Shown piece by piece: positions 9,194 to 18,720 of a stretch of 64,000 bases of DNA. The notes beneath the pieces are model-generated. The model ran no database searches, was not told where the DNA came from, and worked only from the letters and a program-made list of their open reading frames with translations. The position numbers were made by a program, and so were the translations under genes. Position 1 is the stretch's first letter. Each line of letters starts with the position of its first letter. Source of the stretch: an uncultured Tateyamaria sp. (GTDB lineage Bacteria > Pseudomonadota > Alphaproteobacteria > Rhodobacterales > Rhodobacteraceae); the NCBI RefSeq assembly GCF_947497045.1, contig NZ_CANMEU010000010.1:62001-126000 (forward strand), given 5' to 3'.

Positions 9194-10177
9194 TCAGGGT
9201 GCAACGATGGGAGTCGCCTTCAGCGCAGGCTCAGACGTTGGCGTATCCACAAAGGCACTGCCATGTTCAAACCAGCTTTGCGGCGCGGGTGCCCCCCAAA
9301 GGGTCTGGCGCTGCGGGTCCTTGAGATCCCATTTGATCGGTTCCAGATCCGGGTCGACTGTCTGATAATCCGAGCAATAGATCTCAATCCGGTGCCCGTC
9401 CGGATCCAGAATATAAAGGAAAAAGGCGTTCGAGATGCCGTGCCGCCCCGGCCCCCGTTCGATATTGCCCACATGCCCCGTCGTCGCCATCAGGTCGAGC
9501 AGGTCAATGATGTTGAGCGGGGTCGGCACCCAGAACGCCACGTGATGCAGGCGCGGCCCGGTCCCGTTGGTGAAGGCCATATCATGCACCCCGCCCTTGC
9601 GGTGCATCCACGCTGCCCACAGCTTTTTACTGTCCTCATCCTCGGTATATTCGGTCACCCGGAAACCGATATCGCCGTAGAACGCGACGGACGAATCCAC
9701 ATCCGGGGAAAAGCAGTTGAAATGGTCGATACGCAGCGGTTTGACCCCACGATAAAGCGCGTATTGCTGGTGGATCGGGGCCAGGCGGTCCATCTGGTGA
9801 TAGAATTCCAGCGGGATGCCCGCGTTGTCCGAGGTCAGGAGGGTTCGACCCTGATACGCCCGTTCAATCCACGCGGTCGGGTGCCCCTTGCCCGCAAAAT
9901 AAGCCTCGGCCCGGTCCAGATCGTCCTCGTCAAATGTCTTGAAACCCATGACCTCAACCGTGCCGGGTTGATCGGACTTTTGCAGGATCACGCAGTGATG
10001 GCCGCGTTCCTCCATCGCGCGCAGATAGACGTGGGCATCGGTCTCGTCCGTGACCTGAAGGCCCAGAATATCTGTGTAGAACGCGCGGCTTGCAGCCAGA
10101 TCAGCGACGTTCAGGCAGACGTGGCTCAGCCGGATCGTGTTGAAATCGGGATAGAGGTTCGGGGCGGGGACGGGCAT
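9194..10177 (-). CDS. hpaD: 3,4-dihydroxyphenylacetate 2,3-dioxygenase
   Basis: A 327-residue type I extradiol ring-cleavage dioxygenase that opens homoprotocatechuate. It has two vicinal-oxygen-chelate modules. The C-terminal one carries the metal triad: His in RIDHFN, His in LHHVAFW and Glu in HRIEIYCSDY. The overall sequence resembles the homoprotocatechuate dioxygenases of Brevibacterium and Arthrobacter rather than the type II E. coli HpaD. Its start overlaps the hpaE stop by one base (TGATG), so the pair is co-transcribed. The other pathway genes are outside the window. Confidence 0.87.
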   Translation of the reverse strand: MPVPAPNLYPDFNTIRLSHVCLNVADLAASRAFYTDILGLQVTDETDAHVYLRAMEERGHHCVILQKSDQPGTVEVMGFKTFDEDDLDRAEAYFAGKGHPTAWIERAYQGRTLLTSDNAGIPLEFYHQMDRLAPIHQQYALYRGVKPLRIDHFNCFSPDVDSSVAFYGDIGFRVTEYTEDEDSKKLWAAWMHRKGGVHDMAFTNGTGPRLHHVAFWVPTPLNIIDLLDLMATTGHVGNIERGPGRHGISNAFFLYILDPDGHRIEIYCSDYQTVDPDLEPIKWDLKDPQRQTLWGAPAPQSWFEHGSAFVDTPTSEPALKATPIVAP

Positions 10178-11688
10178 CAGGAGGCTCCCAATCTAGTGAT
10201 CTTGTGCTGGCCAGTGGCAAAGCCGACATGCTTTTGCTCCATGTAGAACTCAAAGGACCAGTCGCCGCCATCCCGCCCGATCCCGCTGGCCTTGACCCCG
10301 CCAAAGGGGGTGGGCAGGTGGCGCACGTTTTCCGAATTGACCCAGATCATTCCCGCCTCGAGGCAGTCGGTAAAGCGCAAGGCACGCGTCAGATCGTTGG
10401 TCCAGACATAGCCCGTTAGCCCATAGGCCGTGTCATTGGCCATGTGCAACGCGTCCTCCTCGGTTCTGAAGGGGATAGAGGTGAGGACGGGGCCAAATAT
10501 CTCCTCTTGCGCGATGCGCATGTCGTTGGTGGCATCGGTGAACAAGGTGGGGCGTACGAAATAACCTTCGGTACCGACGGCAGTACCACCGGCAGCAACC
10601 CTCGCCCCATCCTCGCGCGCGATGTCGAAATAGCGGGTCACTTTGTCGAAGTGTTCCTTGCTGACCAGCGGGCCGATCTCGGTTGCCGGGTCCAGCGGAT
10701 GACCCACTTTGATGCGGTTCACACGCTCGACCAATTTGGCCTCGAACTCGGATCGAATCGTGTCCTGCACCAGCAAGCGGGACGAGGACGTACACCGCTC
10801 TCCGTTGATTGAGTAAATCATAAAGATCACCGCATCCATCGCGCGATCGAGGTCCGCATCTTCAAACACGATCACCGGATTCTTGCCCCCCAGCTCAAGA
10901 TGATTGCGCTTGAGCGTATCCGCCCCCTGTTTGGTGATCAGGCTGCCGGTGCGGCTTTCGCCCACAAAGGCGATGGCCCGGATCAGCGGGTGTTCACACA
11001 GCGCCTTGCCTGCCTCGTCACCAAAGCCGTTGACGGTGTTGAGCACACCGGGGGGCAGACCCGCCTCTTCGACGATCTGGACCAGCAGGCGCGCGGTCAG
11101 CGGTGAGACTTCGGCCGGCTTGTGAACAACCGTGCAACCCGCCGCCAGGGCCGGCGCGATCTTCCATGTGGACAGCATGAAGGGCGTGTTCCACGGCGTG
11201 ATCACTCCGACAGGGCCGATGGGCACGCGGGTTGTGACGTTCATCAGCGTGGGCGATGGCAAGTGTTGCCCGTCGCGCGCACGCACCACCTGATCGGCAA
11301 AATAGCGGAAATTCTCGGCCCCGCGCAGGGCTGCCTTGGACATGAATTTGATGGTCTGACCGGTATCCCAGCATTCACACAAGGCGATCTCTTCGGCGCG
11401 CGCCTCGATCCCTTCGGCGATCCTGATCAAGATATCGCAACGCTGTTTGGCGGGCATGTCACGCCAGTCGGCAAAGGCTGCCGCGGCGGCCCGAGCAGCC
11501 TTGTCGATATCCGCCGCAGTGCCATGGGCAACGTCGCAAATCACGCTCTTGTCGACGGGCGTGTGGGTTTGGAACACCCCGCCTGACCCGGCCACATCCT
11601 GCCCGGCGATCCGGTTGGGAATTCCGTACGCACGGAACCGATCAAGATAGCCGCCCAGCTTGGTGAGATTGTCGTCCAACGCGCTCAT
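10177..11688 (-). CDS. hpaE: 5-carboxymethyl-2-hydroxymuconate semialdehyde dehydrogenase
   Basis: A 503-residue NAD-dependent aldehyde dehydrogenase that oxidises the ring-cleavage product of HpaD. Visible family motifs include the Glu/Gly stretch LELGGKNPVIVFEDAD and the nucleophilic Cys in NGERCTSSSR, which is characteristic of the HpaE subfamily. The ATG at 11688 has a good ribosome-binding site (GGAGG, 7 nt upstream). It is the first gene of the hpaE-hpaD unit and diverges from hpaR. Confidence 0.9.
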   Translation of the reverse strand: MSALDDNLTKLGGYLDRFRAYGIPNRIAGQDVAGSGGVFQTHTPVDKSVICDVAHGTAADIDKAARAAAAAFADWRDMPAKQRCDILIRIAEGIEARAEEIALCECWDTGQTIKFMSKAALRGAENFRYFADQVVRARDGQHLPSPTLMNVTTRVPIGPVGVITPWNTPFMLSTWKIAPALAAGCTVVHKPAEVSPLTARLLVQIVEEAGLPPGVLNTVNGFGDEAGKALCEHPLIRAIAFVGESRTGSLITKQGADTLKRNHLELGGKNPVIVFEDADLDRAMDAVIFMIYSINGERCTSSSRLLVQDTIRSEFEAKLVERVNRIKVGHPLDPATEIGPLVSKEHFDKVTRYFDIAREDGARVAAGGTAVGTEGYFVRPTLFTDATNDMRIAQEEIFGPVLTSIPFRTEEDALHMANDTAYGLTGYVWTNDLTRALRFTDCLEAGMIWVNSENVRHLPTPFGGVKASGIGRDGGDWSFEFYMEQKHVGFATGQHKITRLGAS

Positions 11689-11747
11689 TCATGGGCCTCC
11701 GGCTGCAAGGATGGGACCAGCCCCGGCTGATCCAGCACTCATCTTAT

Positions 11748-11759
11748 TTAACATGTTAA
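11748..11759. promoter_or_regulatory. Palindrome, candidate HpaR operator
   Basis: A perfect 12-bp inverted repeat, TTAACATGTTAA, sits in the 159-bp region between hpaE and the divergent hpaR. MarR-family regulators commonly bind such AT-rich palindromes and repress both divergent units. The assignment is inference from position and symmetry. Confidence 0.55.
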
Positions 11760-11847
11760 TTATTGTGAAGGGCGTAAATGCGACCTACACTGTCACGCTC
11801 GACCTGGCAGCACAGACAGCACATGTTGCGCGTATTGAAGGATCCAG

Positions 11848-12285
11848 ATGCCCCCCCGACTTCCCTCAACCTCGCGGTCCTTGCCCATTGCGCTGATCCG
11901 TGCGCGCGAAGGGGTCATGGCCCCGATCCGTGACATGTTGGCCGATACCGGGATCACGGAACAGCAGTGGCGGGTGTTGCGGGTGCTGTCCGAATACGGG
12001 CCGCTGGATACATCCACCCTTGCGGACCGGGCCAGCCTGCTGTTTCCAAGCCTGACCCGGATTGCGACCACGATGCGCGAAAAGGGGTTGATCACCCAGA
12101 CCCGCGACAGCGATGACCGGCGGCGTCAGTTCATCCAGATTACCGATGCAGGCCAGAAGATCATCGATGACCACACCGCACAGGCCGCTCGCATTGTTGC
12201 AGGCTTTCGCGAAACACTGGGCGATGCGCAATACGAGACTTTGCTGGACTTGCTGGCCCGTCTGGACCCCGGCGCGCGTGGTTAA
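11848..12285 (+). CDS. hpaR: HpaR, MarR-family repressor of homoprotocatechuate degradation
   Basis: A 145-residue winged-helix regulator. The wHTH core is visible as TEQQWRVLRVLSEYG...STLADRASLLFPSLTRI, followed by the wing DSDDRR and a C-terminal dimerisation helix. This matches HpaR, which represses the hpa genes until aromatic intermediates bind. The divergent position next to hpaE-hpaD supports the name. Its TAA stop overlaps the convergent UPF0261 gene stop by 4 nt (TTAA). Confidence 0.87.
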   Translation: MPPRLPSTSRSLPIALIRAREGVMAPIRDMLADTGITEQQWRVLRVLSEYGPLDTSTLADRASLLFPSLTRIATTMREKGLITQTRDSDDRRRQFIQITDAGQKIIDDHTAQAARIVAGFRETLGDAQYETLLDLLARLDPGARG

Positions 12286-13514
12286 GGGCGCACCGTCCCA
12301 TCCGCCCGCCATCCGTCAAAGATCTGCAAGGCGAGGTCCGCAAAGGCTGCGTCATTGATATGCGCATCAATGCGGTGCACATCCACGTTTGCCGGGGCAT
12401 CGGCCTCAAGCGTGTCGAGGAATTGCGCAAGGCCGGACGGGTTGTACAAATCCGCCCCCGCCCGGTCCCATTCGCCCAACCCCCGCTCGGGCAGCAACAG
12501 CGCGGTCGGTCCCGTCGCCCTGGCCAATTGCGCGGCGTGGGCGTGGGCGACGGCACCGCGTTCATCCGCATCGATCACCACGCTGGTCAGCAGGCGGTTG
12601 TGGGCCCGTTGGGGATGTGTGCTCCATTTGTCGGGAACGGGTGCCCAGCCCACAATATCCACCAGATCGTAGCAGCCCGGTGCCACCAGTTGGGGTGTCC
12701 CGGCCAACCCCGCGCCTGTCAGCCTGTCAGGCCCGGCCGATATGCTTGAGCCGTGCAGATGGTTGCCGACCTCCTGGGTGCAGAAATCAAACACGCAGGC
12801 AAAGGCCCCCTGCGCGGCAAGGCTTTCAAAGGCCCGGCCCCCCATACCCGTCGCGTGAAACACCGCCACCTCGTATCCACGCGCCTCAAGCGCAGGTTTG
12901 AGGGGGATCACATAGCGCAAGGCAGACGTGCCAAGCGACATCATCCCGATCAGAGGCGGGCCGCTCTGCGGTTTCCGGGCCGCGCGTGCCGCCCCCAACA
13001 CCGCCCCCCCGGCTTGGGCCAACGTGGCCTTGCAGACCGAATTCAACCCATAAAGGCCGCCTGCCCACAGGATCATCTGCACATCCGCCGCCACCCGGTC
13101 CGGTGGGATCAGCGCAGAGAAGGACACGGTCGAAACGATATATTTGGGCACGCCCAAGGGCAGGGCCGCACAGACATCAAGGGCGAGATCCGTGCCCATG
13201 GTGCCGCCCAAGACGATCACCCCGTCAAAGACACCTTGGGCAAAGAGACGCACGGTCAGGGTTGCTGCGCCTTTTGCCATGATCTGCATCGCCTCGTTTT
13301 CCTCGCCCGACGCAATGGCCCACGCAATCGAGCTGCCCCCGGCGGCGGCCACGTCGTGTTTGGAATGATCGGTGGGCGCAGCAGGATCGCCCAGCACCGA
13401 CACATCCATCGTGACAACCTGCCCTCCCTGTCCGCGGATCACCTCAGCCAGAAACGTCAGCTCGTCGTTTTTGGTGTCATAGGTGCCGATCACCAGAACG
13501 GTTTTGCGTGCCAT
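12282..13514 (-). CDS. Tm-1-like ATP-binding protein (UPF0261)
   Basis: A 410-residue protein of the UPF0261/Tm-1-like family, recognised from the start VLVIGTYDTKNDELTFLAEVI and the Gly-rich stretch GVIVLGGTMGTDLAL. Plant Tm-1 uses this fold as its N-terminal domain to inhibit tobamovirus replication; the bacterial function is unknown. In many bacteria the gene is paired with a TIM-barrel phosphoenolpyruvate-hydrolase-like gene, and that partner is not adjacent here. It stands alone, convergent with hpaR. Confidence 0.82.
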   Translation of the reverse strand: MARKTVLVIGTYDTKNDELTFLAEVIRGQGGQVVTMDVSVLGDPAAPTDHSKHDVAAAGGSSIAWAIASGEENEAMQIMAKGAATLTVRLFAQGVFDGVIVLGGTMGTDLALDVCAALPLGVPKYIVSTVSFSALIPPDRVAADVQMILWAGGLYGLNSVCKATLAQAGGAVLGAARAARKPQSGPPLIGMMSLGTSALRYVIPLKPALEARGYEVAVFHATGMGGRAFESLAAQGAFACVFDFCTQEVGNHLHGSSISAGPDRLTGAGLAGTPQLVAPGCYDLVDIVGWAPVPDKWSTHPQRAHNRLLTSVVIDADERGAVAHAHAAQLARATGPTALLLPERGLGEWDRAGADLYNPSGLAQFLDTLEADAPANVDVHRIDAHINDAAFADLALQIFDGWRADGTVRP

Positions 13515-13705
13515 GGGCGCATCCCTTTCACAGGCTGAGGTTCGAGTGAGGCCGCCTGACCTTCGTGCCCTTATCTGTGGGCCTACAGGACATTGTCATG
13601 TCCGTTATCCGACAGCGCCATCACTTCACCCTGCCCGGTCACCTCTTGCCGTGTGCGGCACGTCCGGCACCTCAAAAGGCCGCCTCCTCAGATCTGCCAG
13701 CACAG

Positions 13706-14641
13706 TCAAAGCGGGGCCTCCGCTGCACCGGCGTCGGCAATCAATGCTTTGTAATGCGCGCGGATCGCGTGAAAGACAGGCCCCGCAGTGCCGCCCCCAA
13801 TCACGCGTCCATCGATTTCGAACACGGGCGACTGAGCCCCGAACGTGCCCGTCAAAAACGCTTCGTCCGCGCCGTAGGCATCGACGAGGGAATAGTTGCG
13901 CTCGAACACGGGGATGTTGTTGGCGCGGCACAGGTCAATCACCTTCTGGCGGGTGATGCCGTTCATGCAGTAATCCCCGGTCGAGGTCCAAACCGCCCCC
14001 TTGCGCACGATAAAGAAGTTGCAGGCGTTGGTGGTGTTCACAAAGCCAAACGGGTCAAGCATCAGCGCCTCATCAGCACCAGCGCGAACCGCGTGGTTCA
14101 GCGCGATGATGCAGTTCAGTTTGGAATGCGAGTTCAGCTTGGCATCCTGCGTCAGCGGCAGGCCACGATGATGGGGCACCGTGTGCAAGCGAATGCCGCG
14201 ATCCACGATGCTTGTGTCGGGTTTGGAGTGTTCAGCAATGATCACAATCGTAGGTCCGTAGACGCTCAGATGCGGATGCTGAAACGGTTTTTTCTTGCGC
14301 CCGCGTGTGACCATCAGGCGGATATGCACATCCGTTGTCATCGCATTGGCATTCAGCGTCTGCCAGATCGCGTCCGTCAACTCACCGCGCGTCTTGCCAA
14401 TATCAAGGTCGAGGTACAGCGCCGCCTCATAGAGCCGGTCCAGATGTTCGGTCAGAAACGAGATGTGCCCGTCATAGAGCCGCATCCCCTCCCAGATCCC
14501 GTCGCCCAGCATAAAACCGGAATCGTAGACTGACACCTTGGCCTCGTCCCGGTGCACCACGGCCCCGTCCACATAGATCAGGATGTCGTCATTGCGCGCA
14601 TCCATGGCCGCATCATGGGTCGAAATATGTGTGTCGGTCAT
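13706..14641 (-). CDS. Fold-type IV PLP-dependent aminotransferase
   Basis: A 311-residue class IV aminotransferase of the family containing branched-chain, D-amino-acid and R-amine transaminases. Motifs include FMLGDGIWEGMR near the N-terminus, the PLP-binding Lys in SHSKLNCI, and FVNTTNACNFFIV. The start at 14641 (MTDTHI) is supported by a GAAGGA ribosome-binding site 8 nt upstream, so the frame extension to 14707 is rejected. Substrate cannot be fixed from sequence. It lies 22 nt beyond the kinase gene on the same strand and may be co-transcribed with it. Confidence 0.82.
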   Translation of the reverse strand: MTDTHISTHDAAMDARNDDILIYVDGAVVHRDEAKVSVYDSGFMLGDGIWEGMRLYDGHISFLTEHLDRLYEAALYLDLDIGKTRGELTDAIWQTLNANAMTTDVHIRLMVTRGRKKKPFQHPHLSVYGPTIVIIAEHSKPDTSIVDRGIRLHTVPHHRGLPLTQDAKLNSHSKLNCIIALNHAVRAGADEALMLDPFGFVNTTNACNFFIVRKGAVWTSTGDYCMNGITRQKVIDLCRANNIPVFERNYSLVDAYGADEAFLTGTFGAQSPVFEIDGRVIGGGTAGPVFHAIRAHYKALIADAGAAEAPL

Positions 14642-14728
14642 GTCGGGTCCTTCGCAGATATGGTCAGGCCCCAACATGGCGCAGGTGATGATGCGACAAC
14701 AGCGCAATCCGCAGCGGCAGCACGCATA

Positions 14729-17512
14729 TCAGGCAAAGGCGGCGTTGGCCTCTGCAAGCTCGGCAAGCATGGCGGCGTATCGCGGATCGTCATGGATCTC
14801 CGCGATCTGCTTTTCCATCGCGATGATCTCGGCACGTGTGGCCGCGATTTTCTTGTCGATGGCCTCGATCTCCACCCGGTCTTTGGGGGCGCCAAGTTTC
14901 TGCCGGAAACCAGTAATTTTCTCTGCGATACCGGCGATGGTTTTCTCAAGACTTGCCACGCGCTGGCCCAGTTGCTCCTTTTTCATTTCATCAAAGGCAT
15001 TTGCCACTTTTGATTTTGTGACGGCCAGTTCGCTCTCACGGTCGGCTTGCAAGCGCTCAAAGTGACTGATCTGAACCTCGATCAACGCATCTGTTTTGCT
15101 CAGCTCGAGGCGCTGGATATCACCCTTCAATGCGTTGATATGCGCAGCGATCTCACCTGTTTTACGACCCGCCGTGCGCGCATATTCGGCTGTCGCCGCC
15201 TTGAGGCGATCCACATTTTCGGCGGTATAGCTGGAATCGATATCGTCGAAATAACTCGACATCAAAACGGCATCCAAAGTGGGGCGCTTGGCGGGATCGG
15301 GCTGCTTCAGGCTGTTGATCAGACGATCCAGCGCAGAGGCCGATGTCGCCTCGCCCGCGCCGTCAACTTTCTGGTTCGCAACCGGGTTCGAACTGGAAAA
15401 TCTTTCGCTGTATTCCCCCTGCTTGCGGATCGGGTCGGTGATGCGTTGCAGGATTTCACCCAAGGTGAAGTTGTCGGATTTTTGGGTCACATCCCCCTCT
15501 CCCTGTAATTCGGGCGGCTGATAGCCGGGCGTCCATTCGTCCAGGTCGCTCACCACATCCGTGCCGCTGTCGACATGATGGGCCAATCCGAAATCCGCCA
15601 CCTTGAAGGTCCCGTCCGAGGTCAGAAAGATGTTCGCTTCTTTCAGGTCATGGTGCGTCATGCCCCCCTGCTGCATGGCCTGCATCCCCTTGACGACATC
15701 GCGCATTTGGGCCGCCATCATCGCCTGACGGGCGTCTTCGGACATCAGGCCCGTATCCTCGCAAGCGGCCATCGCGTCGGTATAGGCATGTGCATCGCCC
15801 GCATCCGCCATATCCATCACGATCAGCGGGATACCATTGGGGGCCAGCACCATCCCCTTCATGTCGAGGATATTGTCGTGGCATTCCCCGTCTTCTCCGC
15901 CCGTGGCAGCGCGATGATTCAACGCCTCGGAGCGGAAATTCTCGTGCATGGTTTCATCCGTGCTGCCCGCGTCAAAGTTGGCCGCAATGGGAGTCTTGAG
16001 AACAACAGGCGCACCGGTAACCGGATGGACCGCGCGAAAGACCTTGCCACCGCCCCCGCGCCCCAGAAACGTGATGTCGTCAAAGGTCACACCGTCCATC
16101 ACGAACGAGGTCGGTGTGCCGGTGTCGTCAAAGGCCGCCTTGTTCGGGAAGGCATCAAAAGCGGCCTTGTTCATTGCTTTGGCCGCAGCTTGAAGCCGGG
16201 CAAGCTGATCCGGATCGGTGTCTTTGGGGTTCTCGGGATCAAACGCGATGCCGGAGGCCCGTGCGGCCTCCACACACCAGTCCTCGTAGCCACGCGCGCA
16301 CATTTCAAACGCCTCGTCCGGCATGGGCCCCGGGGTGGCAAGCAGGCTCTGCAATGCTGATGTGATCCCATTGCCCGCCACCAACGCCATCTCGTCTGCG
16401 GTGCGACTGGTGTCGGTCAAATCAATATCCATGTCCTCAAAGAAATCTACGGTCGAAAATTCGCGTGTCTTGCTGTTGGTTGGCAAACCCACCGCATCCG
16501 TTAGCCCAAGGGCGAAATTGTCCTGCAACACCGCTTGGCGGTATTGCTCCTGTGCCTGCGCCCAGCGTTCCGCCTGCCTTGCCTCGACCACCTTGAACCG
16601 CTCGGCCATGTCGGCCTCGGCTTGCTTGGCCGCATCACCTGTCAGGGCGGTCCCGTCACCATCTGTGCTGGTACTGACCTCCATCGGTGGGGGTGTCGTT
16701 TTGGCCGCAAGGGCGTTCAGCAGAGCCAGACGCCGCTCTTTGAGCTGCGCCTCCAGTTCAGTGCGCAACTCGGCTCCGTTTCCGCTCAGGTGATGTGTGC
16801 GCGCCGTCTCGTGGGCGGCCATGTAGTCCCCATTGTAGCTCATGGGCAGCCGTCCGGGCTGTTCCTTGTTCAGCAGCGCCATGTTGTGCCCGATCAATCC
16901 GATCAGCGATTTGACCATCGGCGCACTGGCGTGCATCGCGCCGTACGCGTCCAGCCGCCCGGACACAGCCGTCTGGAGCGCATCCATCTGTCCGATCAAG
17001 ACCAGCTTCTCGCGTTGCGCCGCCCCAAGCAGGCCAAGGATTTCTTCGCGATCCGCGCCGGTGGCGGGATCGATGATCAAGGCACAGCGGTCAATCACGT
17101 CCTGGCTTTGGCTGTCGGTATCAAGGATCAGCGCCTGCTTGGCCGTTAACATCGTCTGGATCTTGTTCCTGAGCGTTGCAATATCCGCGCCGATCACCCC
17201 CGGGTTCAGACCGTTCTTGACCGTATTGGCCGCCGCACGCGCGCTTTCCTTGATCGCCTTGAGGTCGCCGTAAGCCCCCTTGAGGTCGCCACTCTCGGCC
17301 TTTTTGGTGGCGTCCGCGATCCCCTTTTCGACGACAGCGCGCTGTGGATGTTCGGGTGGCAGCACCCCCAATTCGGCCTCGGCCTTGTCGCGGCGACGCC
17401 AAAACTCCTTCAGCCGGGCGGCCATGTTGCGTTTCGCAAAGTATCCCTTGGAGTCGTAGGCAAGGTGGGTCGTCAGAAACGACATCTGCTCGGTGCTGAG
17501 ATCAGCCATCAT
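14729..17512 (-). CDS. Large soluble eukaryotic-like Ser/Thr protein kinase
   Basis: A 927-residue protein with a complete kinase domain at about 478-750: glycine loop LGRGGGGKVF (about 483), VAIK-type Lys in VVLK (about 506), catalytic loop HHDLKEAN (about 619-626), DFG (about 639) and a PPEL activation-segment end. The Arg of subdomain XI sits in KRPTLDAVL. The N-terminal about 470 residues are helical and unassigned, and the C-terminal about 160 residues look like a coiled coil. No membrane segment, PASTA repeat or signal peptide is seen, unlike typical PknB kinases. Substrate is unknown. The start is MMADLS at 17512 or 17509. Confidence 0.8.
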   Translation of the reverse strand: MMADLSTEQMSFLTTHLAYDSKGYFAKRNMAARLKEFWRRRDKAEAELGVLPPEHPQRAVVEKGIADATKKAESGDLKGAYGDLKAIKESARAAANTVKNGLNPGVIGADIATLRNKIQTMLTAKQALILDTDSQSQDVIDRCALIIDPATGADREEILGLLGAAQREKLVLIGQMDALQTAVSGRLDAYGAMHASAPMVKSLIGLIGHNMALLNKEQPGRLPMSYNGDYMAAHETARTHHLSGNGAELRTELEAQLKERRLALLNALAAKTTPPPMEVSTSTDGDGTALTGDAAKQAEADMAERFKVVEARQAERWAQAQEQYRQAVLQDNFALGLTDAVGLPTNSKTREFSTVDFFEDMDIDLTDTSRTADEMALVAGNGITSALQSLLATPGPMPDEAFEMCARGYEDWCVEAARASGIAFDPENPKDTDPDQLARLQAAAKAMNKAAFDAFPNKAAFDDTGTPTSFVMDGVTFDDITFLGRGGGGKVFRAVHPVTGAPVVLKTPIAANFDAGSTDETMHENFRSEALNHRAATGGEDGECHDNILDMKGMVLAPNGIPLIVMDMADAGDAHAYTDAMAACEDTGLMSEDARQAMMAAQMRDVVKGMQAMQQGGMTHHDLKEANIFLTSDGTFKVADFGLAHHVDSGTDVVSDLDEWTPGYQPPELQGEGDVTQKSDNFTLGEILQRITDPIRKQGEYSERFSSSNPVANQKVDGAGEATSASALDRLINSLKQPDPAKRPTLDAVLMSSYFDDIDSSYTAENVDRLKAATAEYARTAGRKTGEIAAHINALKGDIQRLELSKTDALIEVQISHFERLQADRESELAVTKSKVANAFDEMKKEQLGQRVASLEKTIAGIAEKITGFRQKLGAPKDRVEIEAIDKKIAATRAEIIAMEKQIAEIHDDPRYAAMLAELAEANAAFA

Positions 17513-17761
17513 AATTCCTTAATGCAAAGCCGTATTCATTCAAAAAAATGCAGCACTGCCGCCAAGCCCCGCACATCTCGCCAAGGCACAGCGCAAGACT
17601 AAGCAGATCGACTGACCTGCGACAAGGATAGGGCACTATTTTCCAAGATCACAACCGAGGGTGGCGTTGTTCATTGATTGTGAACAGTATTTTTCCAACC
17701 TTGGTCCAATAATCGCCACAAACCACAGGCAAACAGGTCTTCGTAAGTTGGAGTAAAGCAC

Positions 17762-18718
17762 ATGTATTTGTCTGTTGTGGTTCCGTGCATGAACGAAGAA
17801 GAGTCGCTGCCCTATCTGGTGGATCGGCTTGTTCAGGCCATTGAGCCCTACAAGGATCGCGCCGAAATCGTGCTGGTCGATGATGGGTCGAACGACGGCA
17901 CATGGGCGGCCATCACCAAGGCGCAGGCGACCTGCCCGCAACTGCGCGGCTTGCGCATGTCCTCCAACCGCGGGCATCAGGTCGCTTTGACCGCAGGGCT
18001 TGAAGCGGCACGCGGTGCACGCATTTTCATGCTTGATGCGGACCTTCAGGATCCACCTGAATTGCTGGCTGACATGATGGCAATGATGGACCGGGGTCAC
18101 GATGTGGTTTACGGGCGGCGCGCCGAACGGCAGGGTGAGACGATATTCAAACGTACCACCGCGCATGTGTTTTACCGCCTGTTGAACACCATGTCGGATG
18201 TGCCGATCCCCAAGGACACCGGTGATTTCCGGCTGGTCAGCCGCCGCGCATTGGATGCGGTTCTGGCCATGCCCGAAAGGGCGCGCTTCATTCGCGGCAT
18301 GTTTGCATGGGTCGGCTATAGCCAGATTGGCATCGAATACGCCCGCGCCCCACGGCACATGGGCGAAACCAAATACCCGTTCCGCAAGATGCTGCGCTTT
18401 GCCATCGATGCGATGACCGCATTTTCCACCAAACCGCTCAAGCTGGCGACACGGCTGTCCTTTGTCAGCCTCGGTGTGGCCGGGTTGATGATGATCTACG
18501 TGTTCCGCTCGTTGATCCTATACCAGACCGCGCCCGGTTGGGCCTCGGTTGTGCTGGCGATTGCGGCATTCTCGGGCGTGCAATTGCTGACACTGGGCAT
18601 CCTGGGCGAATATATCGGACGGCTTTATGTCGAGGCCAAAAACCGCCCCCTTTACTTCATCGCGGAGGAGTCGCGCACGGTTGTGGACGCCTCGGCCCGG
18701 CTGCAAACACGGGCGTGA
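17762..18718 (+). CDS. GtrB/ArnC-type family 2 glycosyltransferase
   Basis: A 318-residue membrane-bound GT2 that probably transfers a sugar from a nucleotide donor to polyprenyl phosphate. The GT-A motifs are VDDGSND and the metal-binding LDADLQDPPE. Two C-terminal membrane helices fall at about 233-258 and 268-290. A GGAG ribosome-binding site lies 8 nt before the ATG. The following genes encode GtrA, a methyltransferase and a polytopic protein with 1-nt to 4-nt overlaps or contacts, so this starts a four-gene surface-glycan modification unit. Confidence 0.87.
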   Translation: MYLSVVVPCMNEEESLPYLVDRLVQAIEPYKDRAEIVLVDDGSNDGTWAAITKAQATCPQLRGLRMSSNRGHQVALTAGLEAARGARIFMLDADLQDPPELLADMMAMMDRGHDVVYGRRAERQGETIFKRTTAHVFYRLLNTMSDVPIPKDTGDFRLVSRRALDAVLAMPERARFIRGMFAWVGYSQIGIEYARAPRHMGETKYPFRKMLRFAIDAMTAFSTKPLKLATRLSFVSLGVAGLMMIYVFRSLILYQTAPGWASVVLAIAAFSGVQLLTLGILGEYIGRLYVEAKNRPLYFIAEESRTVVDASARLQTRA

Positions 18719-18720
18719 TC

